Shown here: positions 10,001-18,172 of the stretch, one piece after another
How the letters are laid out: every line of letters begins with the position of its first letter
How positions within the stretch are numbered: the first letter of the stretch is position 1
From: Reichenbachiella carrageenanivorans
GTDB lineage: Bacteria > Bacteroidota > Bacteroidia > Cytophagales > Cyclobacteriaceae
DNA: 64,000 nucleotides
Reading direction: 5' to 3'
Assembly: GCF_025639805.1 (NCBI RefSeq)
Contig: NZ_CP106735.1
Location: 4,745,501-4,809,500 of the forward strand
Program-made: the position numbers and the translations under genes
The notes under the pieces: generated by a model
Told to the model about the DNA's origin: nothing
Seen by the model: only the letters and a program-made list of their open reading frames with translations
Database searches by the model: none

Positions 10001-11234
10001 TATACGCTCGAACCCTATAGTAGTACTTTTTACCAGGTACTAGCCCTGTAACTATTTTACCAGGGCCAAATACTACTAGGTCGTCATATTCAGGCAATTT
10101 GGAACTAAAGGTGCTACTAGTAGATACATCTAAATAGTATGAATTAGCCCCAGTAACCATAGCCCAATTTGCAAAAAATGATGTCGTGGAGCCATTAGTC
10201 GATGCCGATACACTTGGAACAGCCATAGTTGTATTAGCCGTCACAACTCCCGAATAGCCCGTAGTGTAAGCACTACTTGTAGCCTTGATCCGGTAGTAAT
10301 AATAGGTTCCTGGAGAAAGCCCTGAGACAACAGCAGTTGTTGCTGTTACCGTCTTTCCATTATACCCAGATACATGACTGCTAAAATCACTACTGCTTGA
10401 AACGTATAATTTATAGGATGTGGCACCAGAAACACTATTCCACCTAGCCCGAAAAGAATTAGGGATTTTACTATCTTCACTTAAAGAAGTAGGAGTAGAC
10501 AATGTAGTGTTAGCGGTTATTTTCCCCGAACTATAAGATGTACAGCCATAGTCATTATTTCTCACCCTATAATAGTAGTTTTTGCCAGGACTCAAACCTG
10601 AAACCGTTATACTCGTACCTGTAACCGTCTTATTGTTAAACCCAGAAATTTTAGATGAGAAATTGATATCTGTCGCCACATCTATACTATATGAATCTGC
10701 ACCAGAAACACTATTCCAATGTGCGCGAAAAGAAGAGGTCGTTTTGGAGTCTTCTTGCAATGCAGTTGGCTTATTCGGAAGAGGTTTGACATAAGATACA
10801 GTAAATGCTACATAACCTCCCCATATTTGATTATACATGTCGTATGCCCTCAAATAATAAGTACCTGTAGACGACACGTCATAAGAAGGGCTATTGTTTA
10901 TTGTAGTACCGCTTGGGCTTGATTGCCATGTCCAATAAACCCCTGACGGAGGGTATGACGTCCTTGTTACTCTAGTACTTCCACAGTTGTTGGTAAACGT
11001 AAAGCTTGTTGAAGGAGACGCTGGAGGATAAGTCCCGCCACCCCCTCCGCCTCCGCCAGGCGGAGGGGCAGCTGCAGGAGCGGCCATCATGAGTGATTTA
11101 GCCGTTTTCTCAGGGTTTACATCAATTACTTTTTCTTGTGCATAAGAAATTTGGGCAAAAAAACATAATCCAATGATAAGCAGGTTGATGTTTTTAATAC
11201 CAATTGGATGTTTGGCAGAATCTATTTGGTTCAT
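4050..11234 (-). CDS. Giant secreted FN3/RHS-repeat protein with unknown C-terminal domain
   Basis: A 2394-residue secreted protein with an N-terminal signal region (INLLIIGLCFFAQISYAQ). A Pro/Gly tract follows, then a block shared with PKD-like surface proteins, then at least four fibronectin type III-like repeats (residues ~155-540; recurring SVSGAxSY and GLSPGKxYYYR), then further Ig/PKD-like segments. From about residue 1070 there is a DUF6443-type start (SYTDVFGRPLQSVVRQAS) followed by YD/RHS repeats. It ends with the conserved RHS boundary (FRKYDPSIGRF, NNPVMGNDPTGLM). The ~230 residues after this boundary contain a Gly-rich linker and a hydrophobic stretch, and could be a variable toxin or an adhesion domain. 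No T9SS sorting domain was seen. The gene starts 12 bp after the RHS-partner gene, so the two are in one operon. Confidence 0.85.
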   Translation of the reverse strand: MNQIDSAKHPIGIKNINLLIIGLCFFAQISYAQEKVIDVNPEKTAKSLMMAAPAAAPPPGGGGGGGGTYPPASPSTSFTFTNNCGSTRVTRTSYPPSGVYWTWQSSPSGTTINNSPSYDVSSTGTYYLRAYDMYNQIWGGYVAFTVSYVKPLPNKPTALQEDSKTTSSFRAHWNSVSGADSYSIDVATDINFSSKISGFNNKTVTGTSITVSGLSPGKNYYYRVRNNDYGCTSYSSGKITANTTLSTPTSLSEDSKIPNSFRARWNSVSGATSYKLYVSSSSDFSSHVSGYNGKTVTATTAVVSGLSPGTYYYYRIKATSSAYTTGYSGVVTANTTMAVPSVSASTNGSTTSFFANWAMVTGANSYYLDVSTSSTFSSKLPEYDDLVVFGPGKIVTGLVPGKKYYYRVRAYSSAYTTQYSSTVTASTAINAPVALDDTHQAESSFQANWIGVSGVSDYLLYVSANGVTSINGVDFNEHIDGYNGKIISSTNHLLWGLPTGRKYYYQLKSKGPDYNSAYSQIITANTALAGPSGNFYTLSDNGSGAVIVAAVSGSQPDPGNGGDDGGPGDIHPGSGEGGGSGSVEPHPTSGYRWYWQGTDPNSADDDQLFTTAGITVYSTGTYYVRAYYENQDLWSSASPVYVSLGDVIKFNITDSGDKCAGSRITLESSEIGVYYRLKRDGQIVGSVLAGTGSSLNFGEHSIAGEYKVQAINSSTGYSDFMHGSVNIKVVPAPISISWEKPNCGNWIISRDNEAPNNYNYPITWHIGTAQDYPDAPLIGSSTIINQPDTYYVKAKGEISGETCWSRAITIDATELVPGPFQVIPDTSLIVLSSNNCGPKTALTTQVVPSGQQFFWQGQDSLATSISDPAVNSYQMNSKGTYYIRSRTDEGCWSKPVSFDPDVISYPKTDTLRGLAVEYADDPINYRKMHLLESEKDVTYLVYRSGEGLVSSFEGTGGFARSYVMVDNGEYEVVADRRSCTTTMVGTVVIEPDETMNYSQSTSYIVPTEDPDDHPITLEEALISTSYTDVFGRPLQSVVRQASPDQRDVVSFYEYDNLGRMTKQYMPYVAGTDGALKTDSKAEQVTFYQTLENVNDSRPYTETVYEPSPVNRVKSQRGLGQAWYDEDRKSEVAYETNIAAEGLAVWQVIDDVLTQTGIYTTGELYKTTSTDEENHETIVYTNKVGQTVLKKVKLDSGSWVQTYSVYDKQGRLRYVLPPGALTEDSSGEFGSIPAPEGFYKVTTPVDYADVVNETGGKIVFTSTGSVTINAGTTVEAGADIQFFDDTPPQSWVRQNYSLDQIFQYEYDHRHRLIAKRVPGAGWEYMVYDKRDRLVLTQNANQRLSNKWSFVKYDQLNRPIINGERVIEGELEAIREAVANNTVWFETFDASGLVKYTNNAYPTGITIEDILLVTYYDHYQHSMEAFQLPAGVFDSSEYKIIPHQTSLGVKGLTTGTLTKILGTIDQFVSTVNFYDNEYRVVQTVTQNHKGGTDRMTAQYHWRGLLMKTYIEHQSPDAQIGNLSITQKYTYDRMGRPLTTTHQINSEPAQTIASYTYNSLGQLQNKSLADGFEEIDYAYNIRGWITQINNPNDDDDHLFEMAFKYQDATHAKYDGTIGEVVWKNPFESSANGFDYQYDEMNRITSATGTGEATDHDLSAISYDLNGNILKLDRKGTHELSTNQTIDQLTYMYEENTNRLKGVTDASGLSSGFDDGNTEGDDYAYDANGNLIEDKNKGITSIEYNHLNQPTKVIYDANKYMEYTYAGASKVSQRLVDGSIEKVTDYIGGFIYENDSLQLIGHGEGRIVAARDHTGTFEGFEYQYHLTDHLGNVRVTFKTDIDEDEYLVTVEDAESATEAEYFEKYDEVTRIKSALFDHTTDSTGYAIWLDGSADKQIGLAKSLMVKPGDVIDMEVFAKYYEQDNAASWTALLNTVASEISGGAPGVVYEAAHAASGLPFVDFLSGHRDTGDAPEAYLNYFVFDENYQLIVEKTGFQQISTAAEENGTDVAHEQLSHTILIDKPGYVYIYLSNESPTPVDVFFDDFTVTQTHSPVVQKDDYYPFGLSFSSYSRAAMTAQNFKFNAGSELEEMTSWYSTPFRKYDPSIGRFHGVDAMASMYSSMTPSHFAGNNPVMGNDPTGLMYQGLFKGWTEAGRILSGGGGGSGGGSVGHITPGSGNHWSDEFSDSARDYFLMSGSTFEKKYGVQQSEVVLEGGKVYKYERQSQDSYDWVDVGDGTEQLVMLTKMTVEDKQVEVTQTNGGSDVQEASTLALPWYVGAGAAMEAVGIEVAATVFRFSPLALLTLTGDTKLEDISNPLGNPADWVEHTETPHQFPVQRQQLQEDPMQPNFFGNGDKWLIGVGVAWYSYDWWRETQKSATPPPTLPTQLGPYYVPNPINR
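11042..11068. repeat. Perfect 10-bp hairpin in the Pro/Gly tract of the RHS gene
   Basis: CCCCTCCGCC at 11042-11051 is perfectly complementary to GGCGGAGGGG at 11059-11068, with a 7-base loop. It lies in the coding sequence for the Pro-Gly-rich tract just after the signal peptide and is very GC-rich in an AT-rich region. It may simply follow from coding for Pro and Gly runs. Confidence 0.5.
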
Positions 11235-11246
11235 AGAGGCTTAGGC

Positions 11247-14200
11247 TTATTGGTTAGAAACTTGGCTTTTATTATGGTATAGGCTTGCACTTCTTATATT
11301 GCCATCCTGATCTTTGACATATTTTACCCTACCTGACTCGTCATATTCATATGTCATGACTCGCCCGTTTGGGTCTGTGACCGACTCCACTCCATACCCT
11401 AACTTGTAGGTGTAGGAGGTAATAAAAGCAGCAGGTAATTCGCTTCTTAGCGCATCTACCTGATCTACAGACAAACCACCAGCACCAGCATTCAAATCAC
11501 TACCTAAAAGTGGTAATATGCTCATTACATCTCCTACAGTAGCATTGGTAATATTAGCGACTACTAGCGTTTGATCATATCCCCTAATTATTGTGTTTAC
11601 AACATCATCATGGGCACGCCAACTAATCACCTGACCGTAATTGTCACGACTCAGAATTTCTTGCTTTTTCTGATAAGAAGAAAAATTGACCCCATCGATA
11701 GACGCTGAAAACTGAGATCCACTATTCTCATAAGAATAAGCTGCATTAGGTACGATAGCCTCAAGGGTTGTATCATAAAGATATTGAGTAGCATTTGCTC
11801 CAATTATCTGGCCATTTACATCGTTAGTAATTTCAATAGGCACTCCTACAAGGTTTTTATTCATCATAGCTTCAATCACAGCACTAGCACTTTCATCATA
11901 ATCCTGAGGATATTTATAACTGGTTGTAAATATCCCCTCTACACTTGCATCATTATCTTGTGAGGTAAGTTGGGCATGTTCTGGGTTGTCATAGTGAAAG
12001 TTCGAAATAACCACTATTGGATTTTGCCCATTTTCATCGTACTTAGTCGATTTTGTAGATTGTAAATAATACCAAAAGGAATGATTTTGATACTCAGCAA
12101 TATCCACATTATCTAACGCCCTTGGTAAAACAATTTGTTCTCCAACATGGCCATAGCATGGAGGGGTATATGTCACCTTCCAAAAATTATCATTCCCCAC
12201 AGCAGTGCACTCTTTGGTAGGTGCTAGATCATGAACATGATTCGCTCGACATATGATCATGAACCGTTGTTGGCTGTTTTCCTCTGTACATTGAACTTGC
12301 TCTGTAGGATTGCAATTGTTTTTTTCGTCTGTTCTTTGAATCACCGCACCCGGAACCATAGCATTTCGGAGGGGATCAGGAAAGTAAACATTCTCAACCT
12401 TGCTTAATGACAAAAAACTACCTTGACCGTTTTTCTTGAAAATTTCTACAGTTTTTAATAGTCCATTGTCCCACCCAACGTTATTAAGAGGAATGCCATT
12501 GATCCTTTCTCCGAAAAGTGGAGCTGAAGAGATATCATTCGAAACTATATATTCATATTCAGTAGCACCGTTCTCAAAATCATATCCTTTTGATACAGTC
12601 ACATTGGAATATGTAATGCTATGTCCACTTGTATTATATAATGTATTCAATGAATTGGATTGTATTGAAGCATATGTATTCTCTATATATGAACATGAAT
12701 CAGTTGAATGCTTAATACTATTAGTGAACTTTGAATAATAAGACCAAAAGCTAGGTTGATATTGTTGATGACCAGACGACTCCGTTAGGTTGGCCAACTT
12801 ATTGTAATGATAGTTAGTCAAATCTTTCTGGCCTGAAATAGGATCAATATTGGATATTTTAGCCAATCGTAGCCCCCCAGTTTCTTTGTTATTGGATAAC
12901 CTGTTAGGCTCATACTCAATCATTGTAATTGCCCCCCTCGGGTATACTACACTTTTGAGCATTCCATATTTTGCAAATTTTCCGTCTGGTTCCCTAGTAG
13001 TTCCTAAGTGATCGAAACAACCATTGTAATCACTAGAAACACCATCTATGCTGGCGTTATACTTTGGAAGTAACTGACCGTTGGACGAACCTTTACCGTT
13101 AAAATATCCGAAATGGTCTTGAGCATTTGATAATCTAGGCGGCAAAGAATGAATATTATAATAATCAAATGAATGAACCGCATCTTGATTACCGTTCTTG
13201 TCACATCCCTTTAGCAGAGCAAGAAACATTCTGTCACTGTTTGAATATTGATATTCCAAGCTTATACTTCTTTGTTTCTCATTATTCTTGTTCCTAACAA
13301 TAAGACTATCTAATCTAATGTTTCCGACATCGACACGTTGAGATCCACTTAGCGTAATACTACCATACCGTTCGGACGAAATTTTGTTCAGCAATAATTC
13401 TTTAACTGTAATGTTCGTTTCACAAATAGAATATGAGTAATACTTTCCAGAGTAATTGTGATTAGAAGAGCTAGTACTAATAAAGTCATATACCGTCTGT
13501 GATTTTCCAGCTACATATGTGAATTCATTAGATTGATATTCAAAATCTACTTCATCGCCTAGCGGAGGGATTATTTTCTTTAAATACCACGACGTTTTAA
13601 TGAAATCGTGATAGCCACCAGAGGCATTGCACTCATCACCACTATTCCATGATTTTGAAGATTCGATGGCACCTAATCCACCAAAAATATATTTTATCCC
13701 ATCTGGAGTCGTAATATGAAAATAATCCAAACTGTCATTTGTTTCAAAATGAAGATTTTGATAAGGCATGACTTGCACTTCACCATTTGAATCAAAGACA
13801 AATGATCCAGAATAGCCTGAGAAATTAAATGAAAACATATCTGGTTCAGTATCAATATTTTGATTCGGGTCAAGAGCCCCCGCGATAAAATCAACTACTG
13901 AATTGCTCGAAAAATCATCTATATCTGAAGGATATGCCATACTCGCTATTTCATCTCTTTTGCCTCTAACAGTTCGGGTTATTGCTCCTCCAGCTTGCAA
14001 AGACCATCCAAGGCCAACATTTGAAGCCAATTGATCTACCTTGGTTCCAGTTGAGTAATAATATAATGAAAGGGGTACTGACAAATAATTAGTTGAAAAA
14101 ACAGCTAGTGGAATAGACACACCAGTCATGCCGTGAGCTAACTCCCCAGACGATGCCCCGAGGACGCTTGCACTAGGAGAAGGTGGTAAAAAATTATTAT

Positions 14201-14294
14201 AGCCAGTGCTGATCGACTGGCTGTCAGCTACATTGATATTGGTGAGGATTAAAGCTAAGCTCCAAATTCTCCAAATATATTTATTATCTATCAT
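11247..14294 (-). CDS. Secreted RHS-partner protein (SpvB/YD-repeat-like)
   Basis: The ATG at 14294 is preferred because it places a signal peptide (IWRIWSLALILTNINVADSQ) at the N-terminus; an upstream ATG at 14342 would add 16 residues. The protein (~1015 aa) opens with a conserved block, SGELAHGMTGVSIPL then GLGWSLQAGGAITRTVRG. This block is typical of the large proteins found just upstream of RHS proteins in Bacteroidota and resembles the SpvB/TcaC N-terminal region. YD-repeat-like sequence is seen near the C-terminus (VMTYEYDESGRVKYVKDQDG). It is likely exported and works with, or encloses, the following RHS protein. Confidence 0.7.
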   Translation of the reverse strand: MIDNKYIWRIWSLALILTNINVADSQSISTGYNNFLPPSPSASVLGASSGELAHGMTGVSIPLAVFSTNYLSVPLSLYYYSTGTKVDQLASNVGLGWSLQAGGAITRTVRGKRDEIASMAYPSDIDDFSSNSVVDFIAGALDPNQNIDTEPDMFSFNFSGYSGSFVFDSNGEVQVMPYQNLHFETNDSLDYFHITTPDGIKYIFGGLGAIESSKSWNSGDECNASGGYHDFIKTSWYLKKIIPPLGDEVDFEYQSNEFTYVAGKSQTVYDFISTSSSNHNYSGKYYSYSICETNITVKELLLNKISSERYGSITLSGSQRVDVGNIRLDSLIVRNKNNEKQRSISLEYQYSNSDRMFLALLKGCDKNGNQDAVHSFDYYNIHSLPPRLSNAQDHFGYFNGKGSSNGQLLPKYNASIDGVSSDYNGCFDHLGTTREPDGKFAKYGMLKSVVYPRGAITMIEYEPNRLSNNKETGGLRLAKISNIDPISGQKDLTNYHYNKLANLTESSGHQQYQPSFWSYYSKFTNSIKHSTDSCSYIENTYASIQSNSLNTLYNTSGHSITYSNVTVSKGYDFENGATEYEYIVSNDISSAPLFGERINGIPLNNVGWDNGLLKTVEIFKKNGQGSFLSLSKVENVYFPDPLRNAMVPGAVIQRTDEKNNCNPTEQVQCTEENSQQRFMIICRANHVHDLAPTKECTAVGNDNFWKVTYTPPCYGHVGEQIVLPRALDNVDIAEYQNHSFWYYLQSTKSTKYDENGQNPIVVISNFHYDNPEHAQLTSQDNDASVEGIFTTSYKYPQDYDESASAVIEAMMNKNLVGVPIEITNDVNGQIIGANATQYLYDTTLEAIVPNAAYSYENSGSQFSASIDGVNFSSYQKKQEILSRDNYGQVISWRAHDDVVNTIIRGYDQTLVVANITNATVGDVMSILPLLGSDLNAGAGGLSVDQVDALRSELPAAFITSYTYKLGYGVESVTDPNGRVMTYEYDESGRVKYVKDQDGNIRSASLYHNKSQVSNQ

Positions 14295-14342
14295 GGTATA
14301 AAGTTGAAAAAATAAACTCAAATATGATGAAACAGACTCCAT

Positions 14343-14458
14343 ACCTTCATTAGCTCAGAAAAAAATAAGCCATCAAAAATAAGAGAACGATTAAATTATT
14401 TAAAATACAAGCCAGTTATTATGGTTCACTGTTTTCCTTTCCTAAATATTCTAGACGA
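14343..14458. other. Short AT-rich gap in surface-protein locus
   Basis: No gene is visible in these ~116 bases between the RHS-partner gene and the mini-ORF. The region may hold the promoter of the RHS operon on the minus strand, but no clear -7/-33 pair could be assigned. Confidence 0.3.
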
Positions 14459-14542
14459 TCAGACATAGTTTGATATTTGTTTTTGCATGTATTTTTGATA
14501 CAAAGTCAGTTCCTCAATTTTCTTGAGTAAAAGCATATTCAT
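14459..14542 (-). CDS. 27-residue coiled-coil mini-ORF, probable remnant
   Basis: A tiny reading frame whose ATG overlaps the stop of the upstream 624-residue gene (ATGA). It encodes LLLKKIEELTLYQKY, which matches the C-terminal coiled-coil segment LLQKIEELTLY of the two tail-fiber-like proteins at 16406 and 17231. It may be the leftover C-terminus of a lost third paralogue, or a recombination scar used to swap C-termini. Whether it is translated is unknown. Confidence 0.4.
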   Translation of the reverse strand: MNMLLLKKIEELTLYQKYMQKQISNYV

Positions 14543-16413
14543 TGTTCTAATACTTTTACACGCCCACCTTGCTCCACTATTACTTTGCTCTTTTGACCTT
14601 CATCTGAAGCACTTTCCGTTACTCTTAAATATTCATTCAATTCAAGATAACCGCCATCTTTAATCAGTAGTTGACTTGGCTGGCCATCTATGTTTTCACC
14701 CACTTCTAGGGATTGATTATTCACCTGGGTAGATAAAGTCACTGAATTTCCTACAAGTCTCACACGGTCATTTGGGCCTGGCACGACTCCTCCTGGCCAG
14801 ATGTTAGGATCGTCCCAATTTCCATCTGTAAGTAAAACAATAGGACATGACACACTATATTCAGCACCAGAATCAATTGAACTGATTGCATTTTCAATGT
14901 TAACTTCTTGATTTTCATATATGAGCACGCATGATAATAGATCATTATCTATTACATCTAATAAGTTTAGAGCAGACAAGGCAGAAATATCTAATTCAAT
15001 CAGCTCATTACTCGAACAATTCAGTGATGAAAGTTGAGTGTTTGCTGATAAGTCAAGTGCTTCGATATGATTATTGGATATATCCAGATGAGTTAATGCA
15101 ATGAAATGTTCAATGCCGCCCAAATCATTAATACCCTTACCAGAAACATCTAATACAGTAATTGTATTAGCAATGTGCTCGAAAACTTTCCCATCTAGTT
15201 TAAAGTCATATCCCAGATCTTTCAGAGCCTGCTCAAAGTTATTATCCGCAATTGGCAAGGAAGGAGGTTCGGATATAGATAAATTATCAATAGCTATATC
15301 GCTTTTATTCCCAGTACCTGTTGTTGCTACAAATTGCAATCTGATCGGTGAAGAAATGTATTGGGATAGATCCAGACTGACCTCATTCCAACTATCACTC
15401 TGGTCTCCATTCATAACCCAAATTGATGACCAATTAGATAAACTATCAAGTTTTACTTCCAGTGACAAACTTCCCATGTCCCTACCATACATATGGTAGT
15501 TGAATTTTAATTCGGGTTTGCTAAATGTGTTCAAGTCATATATCGGGCTTGTCAATAGCCCCACTTTTTTTCTAGGAAAATCAGTATTACCCTCGATATA
15601 ATAATACCCTACACCCTCTATTGCTTCTGTAGGTCCTGTCTTAAATGAAGGAGTCGGACCAGTTATATATGTCCAATCAACATGAGCACCGGATCTATGC
15701 CAATTCGAAGAGCCTTCAAAATTTTCCACATATGGCATCTGAGCCCAATCAAGTTCTGTAGCATAAGTAATATTTATAACAGGCCCATAATTATCATTGT
15801 CTACACTGCCATATTTCCGTACTCTTTTTGCTCCATCCATTTCATCTTCCAACAACATCATAAAACCATAATTTGTAGTTGGATTGCTTACAAATTCCTG
15901 AGTCATGTCGGTTATATCAACAATCCTAGTCTCATATTGATCATTAGTCTCCTCTACTATCACTCTATTCTGATCAGTTCGAGAAGGTTGATTGCTCCAT
16001 ATAACACTACCTAAAACCCATGGCTGGGTAATTTTTTCCAAATAAATGCTATTATCTAGTGTGGAGTCTGCGTAGTGATTCGCATTATTTTCTGACCAAC
16101 TTTTGTCAGTTCTAAATGTAATTGTGGCGTAAAGCACTAAACTTTCAGGCGGGATGGATCTACAGTCAAATATCAATAAACTTCTAAAAATTCTAGAACC
16201 TCTACTGCTTAATGAAGCACTAATATGATCAGCTCTCCATTGTGGGCTATTACTTGCTGCCCCACTGGATTGAATGACGGTATCAAAAATTTCACTCTTT
16301 TTAGAGAGGGTTAAGGTTGTTTGTGCAAAATTTGAGTAACTACTCATTAAATAAAATAGTGTAATACAAATTTTGACTTTTGTCTCAGCACATGCTTTTA
16401 TTATGTCAATCAT
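14539..16413 (-). CDS. Secreted DNRLRE / leucine-rich-repeat protein
   Basis: This 624-residue protein has an N-terminal hydrophobic signal region (KICITLFYLMSSYSNFAQ). Residues ~35-215 resemble the DNRLRE domain of surface proteins (ISASLSSRGSRIFRSLLIFD, NYGPVINITY). A MAM- or jelly-roll-like segment follows (~residues 220-385, VENFEGSSNWH, LRLQF-type strands), then short leucine-rich repeats (ITVLDVSGKGINDLGGIEHF, LTHLDISNNHIEALDLS, LSSLNCSSNELIELDIS). The C-terminal segment contains GNWDDPNIWPGGVVPGPND, often seen in secreted Bacteroidota proteins. Its start overlaps the end of the upstream tail-fiber-like gene by 8 bases. The function is likely surface binding; no ligand can be named. Confidence 0.7.
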   Translation of the reverse strand: MIDIIKACAETKVKICITLFYLMSSYSNFAQTTLTLSKKSEIFDTVIQSSGAASNSPQWRADHISASLSSRGSRIFRSLLIFDCRSIPPESLVLYATITFRTDKSWSENNANHYADSTLDNSIYLEKITQPWVLGSVIWSNQPSRTDQNRVIVEETNDQYETRIVDITDMTQEFVSNPTTNYGFMMLLEDEMDGAKRVRKYGSVDNDNYGPVINITYATELDWAQMPYVENFEGSSNWHRSGAHVDWTYITGPTPSFKTGPTEAIEGVGYYYIEGNTDFPRKKVGLLTSPIYDLNTFSKPELKFNYHMYGRDMGSLSLEVKLDSLSNWSSIWVMNGDQSDSWNEVSLDLSQYISSPIRLQFVATTGTGNKSDIAIDNLSISEPPSLPIADNNFEQALKDLGYDFKLDGKVFEHIANTITVLDVSGKGINDLGGIEHFIALTHLDISNNHIEALDLSANTQLSSLNCSSNELIELDISALSALNLLDVIDNDLLSCVLIYENQEVNIENAISSIDSGAEYSVSCPIVLLTDGNWDDPNIWPGGVVPGPNDRVRLVGNSVTLSTQVNNQSLEVGENIDGQPSQLLIKDGGYLELNEYLRVTESASDEGQKSKVIVEQGGRVKVLEQ

Positions 16414-17221
16414 GACTCAACCTTTTTAAATATTGGATCTCCTTTTGTTGCCTTCTTAACGTTTTCGATTGACTTTCTAGCTCCTTCTTCATCTCTTGAT
16501 TTTCTTTATTCTGCTCAATCACATACAGTGTCAGCTCCTCAATTTTCTGAAGTAGCTTGGCTTGCATTTCTTGGAGATCAACTCCGTTGGCTCGGGCCTC
16601 TGATTCACTTGGAATATCTGGCAGATGATTGTTTTTTTTGATGTACTTTTCTACTTCTGAGAGTGGGGCAAGTCTATAGTCGTCTTCGAAGACATAATCG
16701 GCGTAGGTATTAGTATTGGAGATAAAGCGATTGGCACGTGCATCACCGTTGACATGGAGTTTGTAAGAGGGGGAAGTGGTTCCGATACCGACGTTTCCAT
16801 TCGTAGCTACAATCAATTGTGGTATTCCTGGAGCAGCTTTTAATCCAATGTTTTCATATCCATTATTTTCTGGATTCGAAGCCATTATATAATTGCCATA
16901 TGTTGGATTCGCTGTAGTTGGCCCTTCTGATTTTATTTTAATAATTCCTTCTTGAGATCTAAAAAGAGCAACCGTTCCTCCAACTTCTTGATATATATCC
17001 AATTTAGCCTCTGGATCAGAAAAACCTATCCCCACATTCCCATGCTCATCAATCGTCATTCGCTCACTGCCTCCTGTATAAAACCGTAAGAAGTTTTCTT
17101 CCACCACAATTCGGGTATTGGTGGCTTGCTGGTACTCAAGAGCTGAGGTAGGATCAGACGTGTTGGCCAGTGTAGCGAATGAGAAAAGCATAGTTAGGAT
17201 GGATAAGCAATTAGTTTTCAT
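16406..17221 (-). CDS. Tail-fiber / endosialidase-chaperone-like secreted protein (copy 2)
   Basis: A 271-residue protein with a signal peptide. It has a conserved N-terminal block shared almost exactly with the next gene upstream (SALEYQQATNTRIVVEEN, RMTIDEHGNVG). GNVGIGTTSPSYKLHVNG repeats resemble phage tail-fiber and S74-type chaperone regions. The C-terminus has EVEKYIKKNNHLPDIPS and a long coiled coil (LLQKIEELTLYVIEQNKENQ and beyond). Such proteins are common on Bacteroidota surfaces and probably trimerise. The gene starts 10 bp after its paralogue and is in the same minus-strand operon. Confidence 0.75.
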   Translation of the reverse strand: MKTNCLSILTMLFSFATLANTSDPTSALEYQQATNTRIVVEENFLRFYTGGSERMTIDEHGNVGIGFSDPEAKLDIYQEVGGTVALFRSQEGIIKIKSEGPTTANPTYGNYIMASNPENNGYENIGLKAAPGIPQLIVATNGNVGIGTTSPSYKLHVNGDARANRFISNTNTYADYVFEDDYRLAPLSEVEKYIKKNNHLPDIPSESEARANGVDLQEMQAKLLQKIEELTLYVIEQNKENQEMKKELESQSKTLRRQQKEIQYLKRLSHD

Positions 17222-17230
17222 CGATAGTAG

Positions 17231-18172
17231 TTATTGGTCTTTCAGTTTTTCAATTTCTTTTTGCTGAATTTTATTCTCTTTCTTCAACTCAATCACATAC
17301 AATGTTAATTCTTCAATCTTCTGAAGTAGCTTGGCTTGCATGTCTACAATGTCTAAACCATTTTTTCTGACCTCTGCTGCACTGGGTACGTCTGGAAGAT
17401 GATGATTTTCTTCAATGTATTTTTCTACTGCTTGTAGCTCATTCAATTCGTAGGTGTCTTCGAAGACGTAGTCAGGCCAGTTGGGGGGATTGGACGCTGA
17501 AAAAGTAGTAGCTCTAACCGTTCCCTCTACTTGGAGCTTATAAGCAGGGTCTGTCGTGCCAACACCTACATTTCCAGTATCTTCGAAACAAGCGATCATC
17601 TCGTTTCCAGCAAGTATCCTTAATTGATCATTATGATTTCCATCAAAAGAGGGTGTTAAATAAAAAACGTTTTCAATAAAGTCATTACTGGTTCGATCCA
17701 AGGTTATAAAATCTAAATAATTATTTGAGACTATATGTAATTTTGAATAAGGACTTGTAGTACCGACTCCTACATTTCCTGAATTAAAAAAAACATCTCC
17801 ATAGCCTCTGATATTTACTGTAAGGTTCCCATTTTCATCCGTCACTCCCAAATAGCCTCCAGCTCCATTTACACCTAGTTTTGCAAATTGGCTATTTAAC
17901 TCTGCCCGTACTTGTGAACTTCCTCCAGTATTAATATGTAAACTGTAATCAGGGTTTACTACCCCTACCCCCACATTCCCATGCTCATCAATCGTCATTC
18001 GTTCACTTCCTCCAGTATAGAATCTTAAGAAATTTTCTTCCACCACAATTCGGGTATTGGTGGCTTGCTGGTACTCAAGAGCTGAGGTGGGCACCTCACT
18101 ACCCCAGGCAGAACACAGAGCAATGACACACAACGGTAGGAAAAGAAGGAATTTAGTTTGGACAGAAAGCAT
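17231..18172 (-). CDS. Tail-fiber / endosialidase-chaperone-like secreted protein (copy 1)
   Basis: A 313-residue paralogue of the next gene with the same layout: signal peptide (LLFLPLCVIALCSAWG), the near-identical block SALEYQQATNTRIVVEEN to MTIDEHGNVG, several GNVGVGTT repeats, the AVEKYIEENHHLPDVPS segment, and a C-terminal coiled coil (LLQKIEELTLYVIELKKEN). The middle differs and is longer than in copy 2. It is the first gene of the minus-strand surface locus, so the operon promoter should lie upstream of 18172. Confidence 0.75.
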   Translation of the reverse strand: MLSVQTKFLLFLPLCVIALCSAWGSEVPTSALEYQQATNTRIVVEENFLRFYTGGSERMTIDEHGNVGVGVVNPDYSLHINTGGSSQVRAELNSQFAKLGVNGAGGYLGVTDENGNLTVNIRGYGDVFFNSGNVGVGTTSPYSKLHIVSNNYLDFITLDRTSNDFIENVFYLTPSFDGNHNDQLRILAGNEMIACFEDTGNVGVGTTDPAYKLQVEGTVRATTFSASNPPNWPDYVFEDTYELNELQAVEKYIEENHHLPDVPSAAEVRKNGLDIVDMQAKLLQKIEELTLYVIELKKENKIQQKEIEKLKDQ

